Shown here piece by piece: positions 23,760 to 34,353 of a stretch of DNA of 64,000 nucleotides (positions within the stretch are counted from its first letter, which is position 1; each line of letters opens with the position of its first letter). The notes beneath the pieces are model-generated. The model worked only from the letters and a program-made list of their open reading frames with translations, was not told the DNA's origin and searched no databases. The translations under genes and the position numbers were made by a program. This stretch comes from Gautieria morchelliformis (taxonomy: Eukaryota; Basidiomycota; Agaricomycetes; Gomphales; Gomphaceae). The stretch is taken from assembly GCA_015179125.1 (NCBI GenBank), contig WHVA01000189.1:1-64000 (forward strand), written 5' to 3'.

Positions 23760-25072
23760 ATGGAGCCAGACTACGGTGCCTCCCGGCTACCACCCGTGAA
23801 CATCGAAAGCGGGTTTTTCTACTTCAAAACCCCTCGAACTAGGGAGGATGTGGAGATTTTGCGGCACAGGTTCCACACGTACAGGGAAGCATCCTTCGAA
23901 GCTCCTCTTCATCCTGGTCACGCTCTTGCCGTAACAAACTACATGAGGTCTTATCATGGTCATCCGTCTTCTGGAACCCGCGAGCTCCCTCCACTCATCC
24001 GGCAGTCCACTGGGTATACTGTCATCATGCCCACACTAGTTTTGCAAGCTCCCATTCAAGTCGGAAACGGCAAGTGGTCTCAAGTCTGGAGGGGTATTAT
24101 GACATCACAGGAGTTTCCCGACGTGCCTCCCGTACCAGTGGTTATCAAATTATTTCAAGAAAGCTATTTAAAAATTGGGCCTAGTATTGAAGATATATGG
24201 GGTGATTTAGATTATGCTGAGTGGCTTCCTGGGGCGCGATTGGCCGCTAATGAAGCTTGGGCATATGATCGAATGAGAGCTCTCCAAGGCAAGTTCGTTA
24301 CCCTCCAAGCTACGTGCTGCAACAGTATTGACTCGATCGCTGGTTTCACAGGCCGCACCGTCCCTTGGTCATATGGCTTTTGCAAGGTACTTGCCGTCTC
24401 ATCACCTTGAGCAGGCTCATAAATCGTCCCAGTGTGTACTTCCGAATGGGGAGACGACGTTTGGACATGTCATGGAAGTGATCGACGGCCCCACGGCATC
24501 CACGACGACCGCGAATGAACTTGGACTAGACGATGTTGGTGTATTTAACCTTGTACAAAGCTTTTGTTTATTACACCTCATTTGTACTGATAGATTTGCA
24601 TTTCAGGCAGACGCCCTTGCTACGGCAGTACACGAAATGCACGAGTGTGGTGTTGCGCATAGAGATATAAAAGGGGATAATGTTATCATTCACCATAACC
24701 CTTTAAACCAAGCCGGCAATGTGGTCCTGCTTGATTTTTCTCTTTGTACGACACTCGGACCACCTTCAATGCATAAGCTGGCTGCCATGGGGGACATGGA
24801 GAGGTGGGTCCCTTTCTGAGATCACACGTGCACAGAACATTGACCGTTGGATGCCTTTTATCAGTATAACTTTGGTATTTGGCGCACTTGAAATCGTAGA
24901 ACTTTCCCGGGCCTGGGTTCGCTCGCGTGTGAAAATGAATGTGCCGTATGGTGAAGTGTTGGCGCAGCTCGATGAGGAAGGATGGAACGCACCACGCCCA
25001 GTCACCGATGAGATTCCAATGGAGCCACCGCTGGATTGTTTGGGACCATGGGATTTAGTAAAGGTCTCCTGA
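23760..25072 (+). CDS. Protein kinase-like gene, several exons
   Basis: A spliced plus-strand gene that starts MEPDYGASRLPPVNIE. The N-lobe is visible at about 24060-24150: a glycine-rich loop VGNGKWSQVWRG and the ATP-binding lysine in VPVVIKLF. After one or two short introns (one at about 24375-24420) come PWSYGFCK and HVMEVIDGP. Then an intron of about 70 bases that ends in TTTCAG near 24606 leads to the C-lobe, with AVHEMHECGVAHRDIKGDN (catalytic loop) and VVLLDFSLC in the place of DFG. The last coding piece (24840-25070) ends GPWDLVKVS. The Asp that binds metal is kept but the following Gly is Ser, so activity is uncertain. I could not make all exon phases agree near 24293 and 24805. It resembles the divergent kinases that are numerous in Agaricomycetes, but not FunK1. 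A truncated copy of its 5' end is at 28575-28820. Confidence 0.65.
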
Positions 25073-25679
25073 GCTGCTCAAGCTCATCCGATGTCAAAGC
25101 ACGTTTATTTCGCAATGTAAAGGGATTCGTCACGGTTTTGCAGTGTCTGCGGTGTCTACAGTTTCGTCGAGCACTTAATTGAAAGCCCTTCCTCCAACTT
25201 ACACCTTTTGCGCTTTGAGGTCGAGTGTGCACGAACACTAAGGACTAACAGGGTGCATATGCATTGGAATTTACAGAAGGTTACAACATTTGTTGTCTAA
25301 TTCTCCCCAAGCTGAATGCTGCTGAGTTCAAGTTGGAATTGTGCCCTGCTTGTTCCAAGCACAAAGTCCATGGTCCCTGAGAGCAAGATAACACAAGAAA
25401 GCTAGGGTGTAACGTGCAGGCCATATAGGTTTTTGAGAGGTATTCGTGGCTTTGATAACTTGACAATTGTGAGCCCTTCTATACATATGCCCACTCCCAG
25501 GATATTCCCCGGCTAAGTCAAGTGAGGAGCGGGATGTATGGGGCCAGCCAGGCGCCTTATCCCATATCATGGCATGGTGAGTGATTGAGTCTGACAGTAA
25601 AGCGTAAGGACAATGAGTGCTGAAGACATATCTATTAAACTTCAAGTGAGAATGCTGGGATCCCAATTTATTTTGAGAC
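25073..25679. other. Convergent spacer between two genes
   Basis: Between the stop of the kinase-like gene (plus strand) and the stop of the minus-strand unknown gene. A minus-strand frame at 25328-25666 shows no domain and may be 3' untranslated sequence. Nothing else stands out. Confidence 0.5.
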
Positions 25680-26954
25680 TTACTTGCGAACTTGTGGTAT
25701 CATTTTTTCCATTTCGTGTTTCCCTGACTCAGAATAAAGCTTGATGGGACCTTGTCTCCTGCACATCTCAACCTGTGCATCCCATTCACTTGGTTTCAGG
25801 CTTGTCACCCTCTGTAGACATTCTTGGCAAGAATAAGATTGCAAAAATATATTGCTAACCTTTGATTCATATATTGCAAGAACATGTTGGGTGTCCTGCA
25901 AGTTTTGCTCAACAAGGATCAGGACATGATCAATGTATGATCTCTCTGAAGCATTCCAACCATCAGTGTCATACTATAGCATTGATTTTACACTTGCCTT
26001 TGATCATCCCAGGTGGTTGGTATTGAGCTCTGATTGAAACAATCCTACGTGCTGCCTTGGGAACACCTTTTTCAACATACCAGACTGTAAGAACCTCGTT
26101 CATCACCCGCACCACTGGGACGAGTATGTTGATTAGGCACACATCCCTGAAAACATGGGCAGTCACTTGATAAATGAATGAGCATGCACTAGCCAAGAAT
26201 TGAATGCGTACACAGCATCTCCTTCGAGTTGAACCAATTTCTTGAGTGATTCGTCATAGAATAATCTCTTCACCTTGCCTATCGCAATGTGGAAATCCTC
26301 AACTGCCCTTCGAGTATCGCTTGCTGACATATCCAAATACCGGAAGTAAAGTGGGTCCTCCCGGAATATATGGTTTGCCTTTGCGCTCTTTGAGGTCACA
26401 GCATTTGAGGCGTCGATAGTTATAGGTATTGGCAAATGCATAGCCAGGAATTCTTCAGCAGACTTCATGGAGTCCATGACATCTTCCCCTTGGCTGCTAT
26501 TGTTGCCCGCCCCAGCGGGAGCAAACATGTCAAGAAATGTTTTCTTCCACTTTTTACCGGCAGACCCTGCAAAGTTCTGAAGAAACCTGGTTGCGTGATC
26601 GGTGCTGGGAAAGAAGCCTCGCAGCTTTCCAAGGATGTCGTCACCGCTGGGAGGTTGAGATGGGGCAGGAGGGGAGGTGTTTGTAGGACCTTCCGATTGG
26701 CCTAGACTGAGGTTACCGAAGGGTTGCACGAGCGAATGCTCAGGCGGGGGGACGTGATGCGAGCCAAGAGGTTGACCACGACCTCCTTGTAGGTTGCCGG
26801 AGGGTGTCCCACGTGGAGGTCGGCCGGGAGGGGCCAGGCGCGGGATGTACGGCACAGGTATAGGGTAAGTGTAAGGTGGGCCGGGTTGGGGGTTGTGGTG
26901 AGCGTCTGAGCGAGCTTGCCCTTGGCCAGGCTGGGTGTCTCTTCTGTTGCTCAT
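25680..26954 (-). CDS. Unknown host gene, four exons, one GC-AG intron
   Basis: The minus-strand gene starts MSNRRDTQPG at 26954. The first 110 residues are proline- and glycine-rich and likely disordered. A helical domain follows (LGKLRGFFPSTDHATRFL, then MKSAEEFLAMHLPIPITI). Later exons read RDVCLINILVPVVRVMNE, then RSYIDHVLILVEQNLQD, then RVTSLKPSEWDAQVEMC, ending IPQVRK and TAA at 25680-25682. The intron at 25946-25997 begins GCAAGT and ends TTCAG, and its phase fits exactly, so it is a GC-AG intron. The next intron (about 25812-25859) is GT-AG. The junction of exons 1 and 2 (26140-26215) is not resolved. No known domain is recognised. The gene looks intact. Confidence 0.6.
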
Positions 26955-27249
26955 AGTGAGGGGCAGCTAGGCAGGTATCAGGCAGAGTACGTAGAGGGTT
27001 CACAGCAGGAGAGTGGGGGTCAAGAGTGCGATGATACTTCTTGCTTATCTGTTATCAATGGCCGTCAGCATAGAAGTCACTCCTATAATAGGCTAGGTCC
27101 TGGTATGTATGTTCTATTATTATGCCATCGGTCCATGGATGTCGCGCGGTTATGCCCAGCGCGAGTCCAACCTGACCGCGGTATCTACAGTTAGAGAGAC
27201 AGAGATGGTGCGGCGTGTTATAATAATATAGGCCGCACACGGAGCATGC
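26955..27249. other. Intergenic, no gene seen
   Basis: The upstream region of the minus-strand unknown gene, with only short frames. No motif is supported. Confidence 0.5.
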
Positions 27250-28160
27250 TTTCACAGTCCTGCTTATCGCAAAGGCGCCCGTGGGACGTATTCTGCGCGC
27301 TGGACGGGCAGCCGTTCAAGGTGCGTGGTCATTCCCCGCCCGGCTGATGTGCGTGGGTTTGACTCGGATAGGTATGTGTCCGAGCTGCTGTATATTCACT
27401 CCGAGGTGTGTGGATTCGCCTCCGTGTGGTGTGTGTTGGTTGAACAGGGTACTTTAGGTGATGATCGTGGATGATCGTCGTGTCATTGTGCATCGCTAAT
27501 TGCCCCTCCCCCCCTTCGCCCTTTCCCTATTCATCCTTCGCCCCTTCGCCCCTTCGCCCCTTCCCCTCCCCTCCTCCCATCTCCATTCCCGCTTCCTCTT
27601 CCCTCACCTCACGACGAACCGCTAACATCTCCCTGTAGATGGGCTCCGCAAACCTAAACGACCGTTCCCAGAAGGGTGATGGCGTCTCCGAGATCGCGTT
27701 AGTGTCGGTACGGTACGGCGCGGCTGATGTGATTTGCTTGTGGCAGCATTTCGCGACGCGATTCGCGGCGACTCTGCGGCGGAAGCTTTACCGAGGTACG
27801 TTTCGTGCATTCGTTGCGCAATGGCGCGCTCACAACTTTCCAGAACACTTCGGTCTGATTCCCCCCCAGCCCGTCGCCTCCTCTCGCGAGCCTGTCGACT
27901 CCTTCATGCGCCCCGCGCTCCACCCCAACGCCGACGAAACCACCCAGCGCTCCGACGTGCTGGTCGCCGACCCGCTGTCGGACGAGGTTCTGAGCCTGTG
28001 GGAGGGCACAGCGAAAAAAAACAGAGATATATTCATCGACATGTTCAGACCGGATATTGGCTGCATGTCCTGGTCACAGGGTGGTTGGGTCACCGCGTCT
28101 GAAGTTGTTAATGTACGTGACATCCCCTCGGCTTGAATCCCACCGTTCACATGGATATTT
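27250..28160 (+). pseudogene. Phospholipase D C-terminal fragment 3, with HKD-2 region
   Basis: The longest of the three phospholipase D fragments. It holds part of the second catalytic HKD motif: RYVSELLYIHSE near 27380, where the usual HSK lysine has become Glu, then MIVDDRRVI at about 27461. After an intron of about 155 bases comes MGSANLNDRSQKGDGVSEIA at 27639, a hallmark of eukaryotic PLD. The following exons encode ATLRRKLYRE, HFGLIPPQPVASSRE and VADPLSDEVLSLWEG, then KNRDIFIDMFRPD near 28040. The introns are kept (one at about 27798-27840). Loss of the catalytic lysine, the missing N-terminal two thirds and a disrupted end show that it is not functional. A CCCTTCGC tandem tract (27515-27565) lies in the intron. 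Confidence 0.75.
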
Positions 28161-28574
28161 AAGATCTACGACGGTAATGGATGGACTGGCATGTTGTGAT
28201 TAATTCGTATTCCGCAGCACTGCAGTATTCCGGCCATTTTTAATTCGGGTGTGACATGCTTGCTTGGATATGTCAGGAACACATTTTGTGGATGGCGTAT
28301 ATATGGAAACTTACTGACTGTTGAATTTGGTTCTGTCGAGAGATCTGTCCGCGTCTCTTCAAGTTGGCGAGGAACTGACAAGTGTCTCTCACCTGTAGGA
28401 GTCGGCTATTGTCATACTAATCCAGGACCTCGAAGTCTTCAGATGTCAGGCTTAGAGCTCGTCTTGCCTCACTTTCTGGTGTAAAATTTGTGACTGCGAC
28501 CATTCTGATAGAGTGCAGCTATTTTTGAGCTCCGCCGCCAGCCTGAGTGCAAGGCGGCCGTCCGTCTGAGTCGC
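28161..28574. other. Spacer, duplicate of 23331-23759
   Basis: Non-coding. It matches the spacer between phospholipase D fragment 2 and the kinase-like gene, which shows that the whole unit was duplicated. Confidence 0.65.
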
Positions 28575-28821
28575 CTTTGAGCTCTATTGCAATACGCGGA
28601 AACAGAACAAGATACATGCCCCCCCCGAGCACCACCTGTGAACATCGAGAGCGGGTTTTTCTACTTCAAATGCCCACAAACTCCACAGGCGTCTGGAGGC
28701 TTTTTGGACCAGGCAGCGCGCTTACAAGAAAGCATCTCCCCTTCATGCTGGTCATGTTCTTACCGTAACTAACTGCATGGGGTCATATCATAGCAGTCCG
28801 TCTTCTGGAACCCGTGAGCAG
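28575..28821 (+). pseudogene. Truncated 5' copy of the kinase-like gene
   Basis: This matches the start of the gene at 23760: PPVNIESGFFYFK is identical, and the CCGTCTTCTGGAACCCG segment reappears at about 28800. The frame is disturbed after about 30 codons. The copy stops at 28821, where the minus-strand LINE begins. Confidence 0.75.
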
Positions 28822-28976
28822 GCTTCGCCTGCAGAGCACAAGTGGAGATAGAGGCAGAAAGGGCAGAAAGATCAATCCTGTTGACCGGGGCTTTGTAGAA
28901 AATTTGTCTTACATAGGGCCTTGCCCCAAAAGACATAAAATTGGATATAAAATATAAAAATAAAAATAAAAAAAAG

Positions 28977-30575
28977 TCAGGCCATCCAGGCTTGCGGAGC
29001 ACGATGGTCCTCCAGGCCCGCCATCTCTTGGGGAAGTATCTGACCTCGACGACAGCCCTCAGACAGGTGTGAAGCAACGGCATGAGCTGGGCCGAGCACT
29101 GTTTGAGTATCACGTTGGGGATCCCATCTTCTCCTGGGCCCTTGAAGGGGTGGGCCTTGTCGATGCGTCACTGGATCTGGTGTGGGGCAGGGAGGGAGAA
29201 TTTGTGCGGGGGTGGGAGAGGGTCGTTGTCTTCTGGGAGGCTGGGCAGGTCGAGGGGGTGGGGGGGAAGAAGATTTCTGTGAAGAAGGATGCCTTGTCAG
29301 TGTCCGACTGCGACTCAGAGATCACCTGGCCATCTGGCCCCCTTTTGATCAGGGTTGGGACGCGAGTTCGGGCACCGTCAGTTATTGGGTTCTTGGCGTA
29401 CATCCCAGCTATCCACACGTCCTTTTCACTAGCTCCCTCTATCCATGTCTTCCAGTGTTCAGGCTTGGCCTTCCTCAGGGCTGAAGTGTATTCGTTGCAG
29501 GCCTTGTTCAATGCCAGCTTTTTCTCGTTCCAGCTTGGGGTAAGCCTGGTGCGGTATTCTTCTCTGCTTCTACGTGCGTATTCCCGACGCAACTGGGAGA
29601 GCTCCCGGCTCCACCATCTCTTTGTGTATGGTGACGCACATGTCCACGGCACGGTTGAGTCGATCATGGCCTGGATTGTGCTGGTGAGTAGGTCGACGAA
29701 GGCAACAAGCTCATGGGATGAGGATGGGTGTGCGTCATGGTGTGGCCCAAGGGTGGTGAGGTTCTTCGCCAGCTCACTACGGAATGCCTCCCAGTCGACG
29801 TTGCAAAAGTTCCTGCCCGTTGCTGCAGGCCTTCTGTCAATCTCCAGGCTGACGGTAGTGTGGACAGGGAGGTGATCCGCTGAGGGGGGGCGGTCGTTGG
29901 GAGAGGCGGTGCATGTGAGGATGCGGTGTGAGAGATCGGGGTCGCAGAAGACTAGGTCGAGCGTAGTCCATGTGCGGTTACTGTCAGACTGGAAGGTTGG
30001 TGTGCCCGTGGGGAGTTGTAGCTCCAGGTGCTGTTGCGCGAGCATGAGCATGAGGAGATTGGTGTTGCTGCGGCGGCATCTTCGAGCGTCATCGGGACTC
30101 GTCCACATAGGGTTATGCTTGTTGAAGTCACCGGCCCAGATGATGGACGTGTCAGGGGGGGTCGGGTTTTGAAGCAGCCAGGACTGCAGGTGGGTGAAGG
30201 CGAGGTCGGTATTTGGGGGATTGTAAATGTTGTAGACATCGATCTTCATATCGTTGATGTGGAGCAAGAGCACTGTCATGGTGTTGGATGGGATCTGAAT
30301 CTGCTTGAAAAGGTTTGTGGTCAGCTGGGTGGAGATCATAATGAGAGAACGAGGAGGGTTATAGTCAATCGGCTCTGGGGTGGGGTACATGAGGTACCAG
30401 CGCATCGAGGCTGGCATGAGCCGTGTATTAGGGTATGCATAGGGTTCCTGGACAAGGACAATGTCCCAGCTGTGGGGGTCAGTGGTATTAATGAGAGATA
30501 GGGTAATTTCTTTCGAGTGTTTGCAGTTTTGTTGCTTGATGCGTAGCTGTGCATTCTGCGGTAGTCATTCAGGCA
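28977..30575 (-). pseudogene. LINE 1 ORF2: endonuclease and start of reverse transcriptase
   Basis: The APE-type endonuclease is complete. Its motifs are IKQQNC at the start, VLVQEPY (metal-binding Glu), IIWAGDFNKHNP, TLDLVF and SADHLPVHT. This enzyme nicks target DNA to prime reverse transcription. The linker continues in frame, and the reverse transcriptase starts with GEDGIPN and IVLRKPG, then stops making sense near 28980. The catalytic YADD part is absent. There is no ATG immediately after ORF1, so ORF2 would need re-initiation or frameshifting, as in other LINEs. Confidence 0.8.
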
Positions 30576-32065
30576 TTGGGCCTCGGAGGGGAGGTTGCGG
30601 GAACGTAATTGATCTGGAGTGGCGATTGCGGCGTGTGGGGCTGGGGAGACTGTGGGTGTGCTCCTGTACGTTTTCCAGGGGTATAGCCCACGTCTGCAAA
30701 GGTGAATGGGGTATAGGCCTCAAAACACCCTGTTGCGGATTCCTCTTTATGCGTCTGAGTCTTGAAGGCAGCCTGTGTGGCTGGGCATGCTCGGGTCCAG
30801 CTGGCGTGGATACCCCTGCAGTTGGCGCATTTCAGTTTGTCTATGTCGCATTTTTGGCTGGTAGGGCAGGGACGGTCATGGGCACATATGTGTTCCACAG
30901 TGGCGTGATGTTCTGCGCAGCGGCCGCATCGTGCCTCCCCAGAACACCCCGTCGCTCTGTGGCCCCAGTCTTGGCACTTAAAGCACTGCGGGGGTCTCGG
31001 GATGTAGAGGCTGATGCTGCATTTGATTCCCTCGATCACAAGACTGTTCTCTATCGCTTTGTTGGCTGCAGTTTTGGTCTTGTAGCTAATCATCAGCGGT
31101 CCTCACTTGGTTCACTCCCGGAGTTCTACGGCATTGAGCCAGGCTAGGTTAGCTATCTGCCCGTCCCCACATGCACTGCGAGGGTTGTCCAGCTCAAGAT
31201 TTCCTATAGCAGTGTCAAGGTCATCCAAGTTGGACAAGAAGTTGGCCGGCACATTGTGTGCGACTACTGCATACGCGCGTTGTGGTGTCGTGGCCCCAGG
31301 GTCGACAAGCCTCACCCACTTGTCCACGTGAGTCCTGGCTTTGTCTGCGTCCTCAGCAGTTTTGAACGTGAGTGTGATGTTCTCAGCCGCAGACTTGCTT
31401 ATTCCCCTAATAGTCTGGGCCACCGGGGGTGCCATGTCCGGGTTCTGTTTGAAGATGTTAGCAATAATGTCGTTGCAGTACCTTGTTATTATTGCAGGCT
31501 CCCATTTGAGAAAGGGGGCTTCCCGCGAAATGTTCTTTGTCGAGATGAATATTTGTTTTTCTTGAAGCTCTGCCAACATCCTCTGCTTCGGTGAGGTGGG
31601 CTGGTTGGTTGCACCTCCCAGACCCCTTTTTGCTGCGGCTGCATACGAAGTGGCGGGGGAGCTTGCAAGGCCGGCGGAGATGGCCTCTTTTATGTCGGCG
31701 GTTGCCTTCTGCAGGTTGTCGTTTGTCGCTAGCCTGTTGACGCCGTAAAGCAGAGAGGCCTCGGGTAGAAGTTTGGTGATGGCAACTAGCTGTGCGGCGC
31801 CCTCCTTGCCGACGTTCCAGGTGTTGCCGCGCTTGAAATCCCCGAAGGTTTCGAGGGCCGTGGCTAGGGCTGATACGTCAGTCTTGTTGTCCTCACTGAT
31901 ACCCCTGTCTCTCAGCACAGATACAGGGTCTCCTGTGTCGATTAGGGGTGTCGGCGAGGGTGTGGGTGAGCGGGAGGGCCTGCTTTGAGGGATGACTTGG
32001 TTGGGTGCTAAAGTCATCGGTCCCTGCGGTTGCACTCCAGCAGGGACTCTTGGGTTTGTGGGCAT
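30569..32065 (-). pseudogene. LINE 1 ORF1, zinc-knuckle protein
   Basis: An ORF1 RNA-binding protein of about 500 codons. It starts MPTNPRVPAGVQPQGP with a proline-rich opening, followed by a helical region and an RRM-like part. It ends with three cysteine knuckles, CFKCQDWGHRATGC, CGRCAEHH and CANCRGIH. Two in-frame TGA codons lie eight codons apart at about 31094-31114, in an otherwise open frame; both could come from TGG. It overlaps no other gene and is followed at once by ORF2. Confidence 0.8.
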
Positions 32066-32669
32066 TTCTCGCGAGTGCGAGTGTGGGGGTTTGTTAGTGT
32101 ATGGGTGACAAAGAGGAACTTAGCTTTCTTGGGCTTTTTCATGCATCTGAAAGACAGAGCAGGCCTTTCTGGACCATGGGAAAATAGGTTGTGGTGGTGA
32201 TATGGGTCCAAGAGCCGTCCGCGACGGGTAGGGGGACCATATAGCCTGCCTGCGATTAAGCTTCTTTGCAGTGTGAAAATACTCCAGGTTCTTGTGGTCT
32301 GTCCAGATCTCAATGCAATGCTTAGTGCCTTCAAGGAAATGTTGCCATTCCTCTAGGGCGCGAATAATCGCCAGCATCTCCTTGTCATGAATCTCATAAT
32401 TTCGCTCCACAGGAGTGAGACTCTTTGAGTAAAACGCAATAGGATGCCATTTCTTCTCATCTGGAGATCGCTGGGACAGGACTGCACCAGTGGCGACATC
32501 TGAACTGTCAGCCTCCACCCGGTATGGTTGATTGTCATCTGCAAAGTGCAGGATTGGCGTTGATGTGAATCTCTGCTTTAGCCCATCAAATGCCTGCTGT
32601 TCGTGATCACCCCACGACCATTGTACGTCCTTCTTGGTGAGCTCGAACAGGGGTCACGCATGATGTGAG

Positions 32670-33309
32670 TGTTAGGAAACCAGACTGTACAGTACCCATT
32701 GACCCACTCACCCTCCTCTGACCCACCAATCACTTACCACCCTTTTCCCCCCCTCGAGCCTCTACCATCCCACGAGTCAAGTGAGTTCACCGAGGCGCGT
32801 ACGTGTGCACTGAGTCGAGTCGAGTTGAGTTGAGCCGAGTTGAGGAGCCATGCGAGTCCATGCGATCTCACGGGCTCACATCGCCGCACACACATTGTGG
32901 ATCAGCCGGACGATCGAGTTCTATGTTTCTCCCCCTTCCCCTTTCTCCTGTCTCGACCCTGTTCCATTCCATGATTGCACCATGTTGCTCCACGATATGT
33001 ACACGTAGGTAGTCCTATCTTTGATCTACCCCACGAACGCTCCACATCCATCTCCAGCCCTCGGTCCACCACCTTCTGACCTTCCTCTCGCCCATGCCCC
33101 CCCAATCTCTCCATTAGTTACCTTAGATACATTTGTATAAAAGACCGAGCGACGTTCTCAATTAAAACCACCGATTCTACTGGTCATTTTCCCCGGTGCT
33201 CGAGTTCTTAGTGCATCGAGACCTTGCAGACTTATTCCAGGCCAACCCAGGCCCTAATTCCCTAGCTACTCCTAGTAGCACACCTCTTAGTTACCAAGTA
33301 TTCTTCAGA
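32670..33309. repeat. Solo LTR inside Gypsy C
   Basis: A 640-base insertion with exact 5-base target duplications GTGAG at 32665-32669 and 33310-33314. It starts TGTTAGGAAACC and ends TTCTTCAGA. A TATA-like GTATAAAAG lies near 33135. There is no coding sequence. Confidence 0.8.
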
Positions 33310-34353
33310 GTGAGAAGCCCTCAATGAACCGGCGATAAAAGTGGGCAAATCCCAGGAAGGCCTGCACCTCCTTGCGATTTGCTGGGGTTGGCCAGTCCAT
33401 GACACCTGCGACCTTGACGGGGTCCATCTCCACTTTGCCATGGGACACAATGAGCCCAAGGTACTCAATCTTCGTTCGCTCAAATTCACATTTCTCAGGG
33501 CGAAGATAGAGCTTGTGCTGCCGTAGGCGCTCAAGGACTATTTGCAGAAGTCGGCCATGCTCCTCAAGGGTGTCAGTGAAGATCAGGATGTCATCCAGGT
33601 ACACACACACATGCCCTTCCATGATGAGGTCTTGGAAGATGTCATTCATCATGGTTTGAAATGTTGCAGGACTGTTTGTGAGCCCAAAGAACATGATGAG
33701 GGGTTCAAAGAGGCCGCGATTAGTGTGGAATGCAGCCTTCCACTCATCGCCATCCTTTATCCGCACATTGTTGAAACCCCATTGCACGTCTAGCTTGGTG
33801 AAGTATTTTGCTCCACGAAGCTGTGCGATGAGCTCAGAAATGATGGGAAGGGGGTAGCGGTTCTTCACTGTCATGGCATTGAGCACGCGATAATCCTGGA
33901 CCAATCGCAGCGACCCATCCTTCTTCTTGATGAAGAACACTGGGCTGGCCATAGGCAATTTCGAGGGGTGAATGCGACCAGTGCGCAGGTTTTCCTGCAG
34001 GAATTCATCCAGCTGCAACTGTTCACTGGGGGCAAGTGGGTAAACCTTGCATGCAGATGCCTTGGCTCCTGGCTCGAGCTCAATCGCATGGTCCCATGTC
34101 CTGCGTTTGGGAAGTGAATCAAAGGACTCTTTAGGGAAAACATCCTCGAAGTCACAGAGGTACGGAGGGATGAGTTCCTTTTCTGCTGGGGGAACACTGC
34201 GAAGGGCCTTTTCCGCTAGCTGCTGCGAAGTGGTTGTGGTGGCTGCGATAATGGGTACAGGTACATTGGGTGTGGACACAGTCGCAAACAGGCAGTCGCC
34301 TGGCTCCAGAAGGGGCTCAATGTCACCTGGCTCATTTTCTTCGGTGTCATTCT

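Larger units (their letters stand above)
28822..32110 (-). mobile_element. Tad-like LINE (LINE 1), incomplete
   Basis: A non-LTR retrotransposon read on the minus strand from about 32110 down to 28822. It has ORF1 (32065-30569) with zinc knuckles, and ORF2 (about 30575-28977) with a complete endonuclease and only the very start of the reverse transcriptase. The reverse transcriptase then passes into an AT-rich stretch (28940-28980), which shows an internal deletion or 3' reshuffling. The tail at 28822-28930 is non-coding. It lies between the truncated kinase copy and Gypsy C. The Tad-like placement rests on the ORF1 zinc-knuckle plus endonuclease layout known from fungi. Confidence 0.85.

Noticed and set aside
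29069-29875. A 268-codon plus-strand frame
   Set aside because: It lies opposite the LINE 1 endonuclease, which carries clear family motifs.
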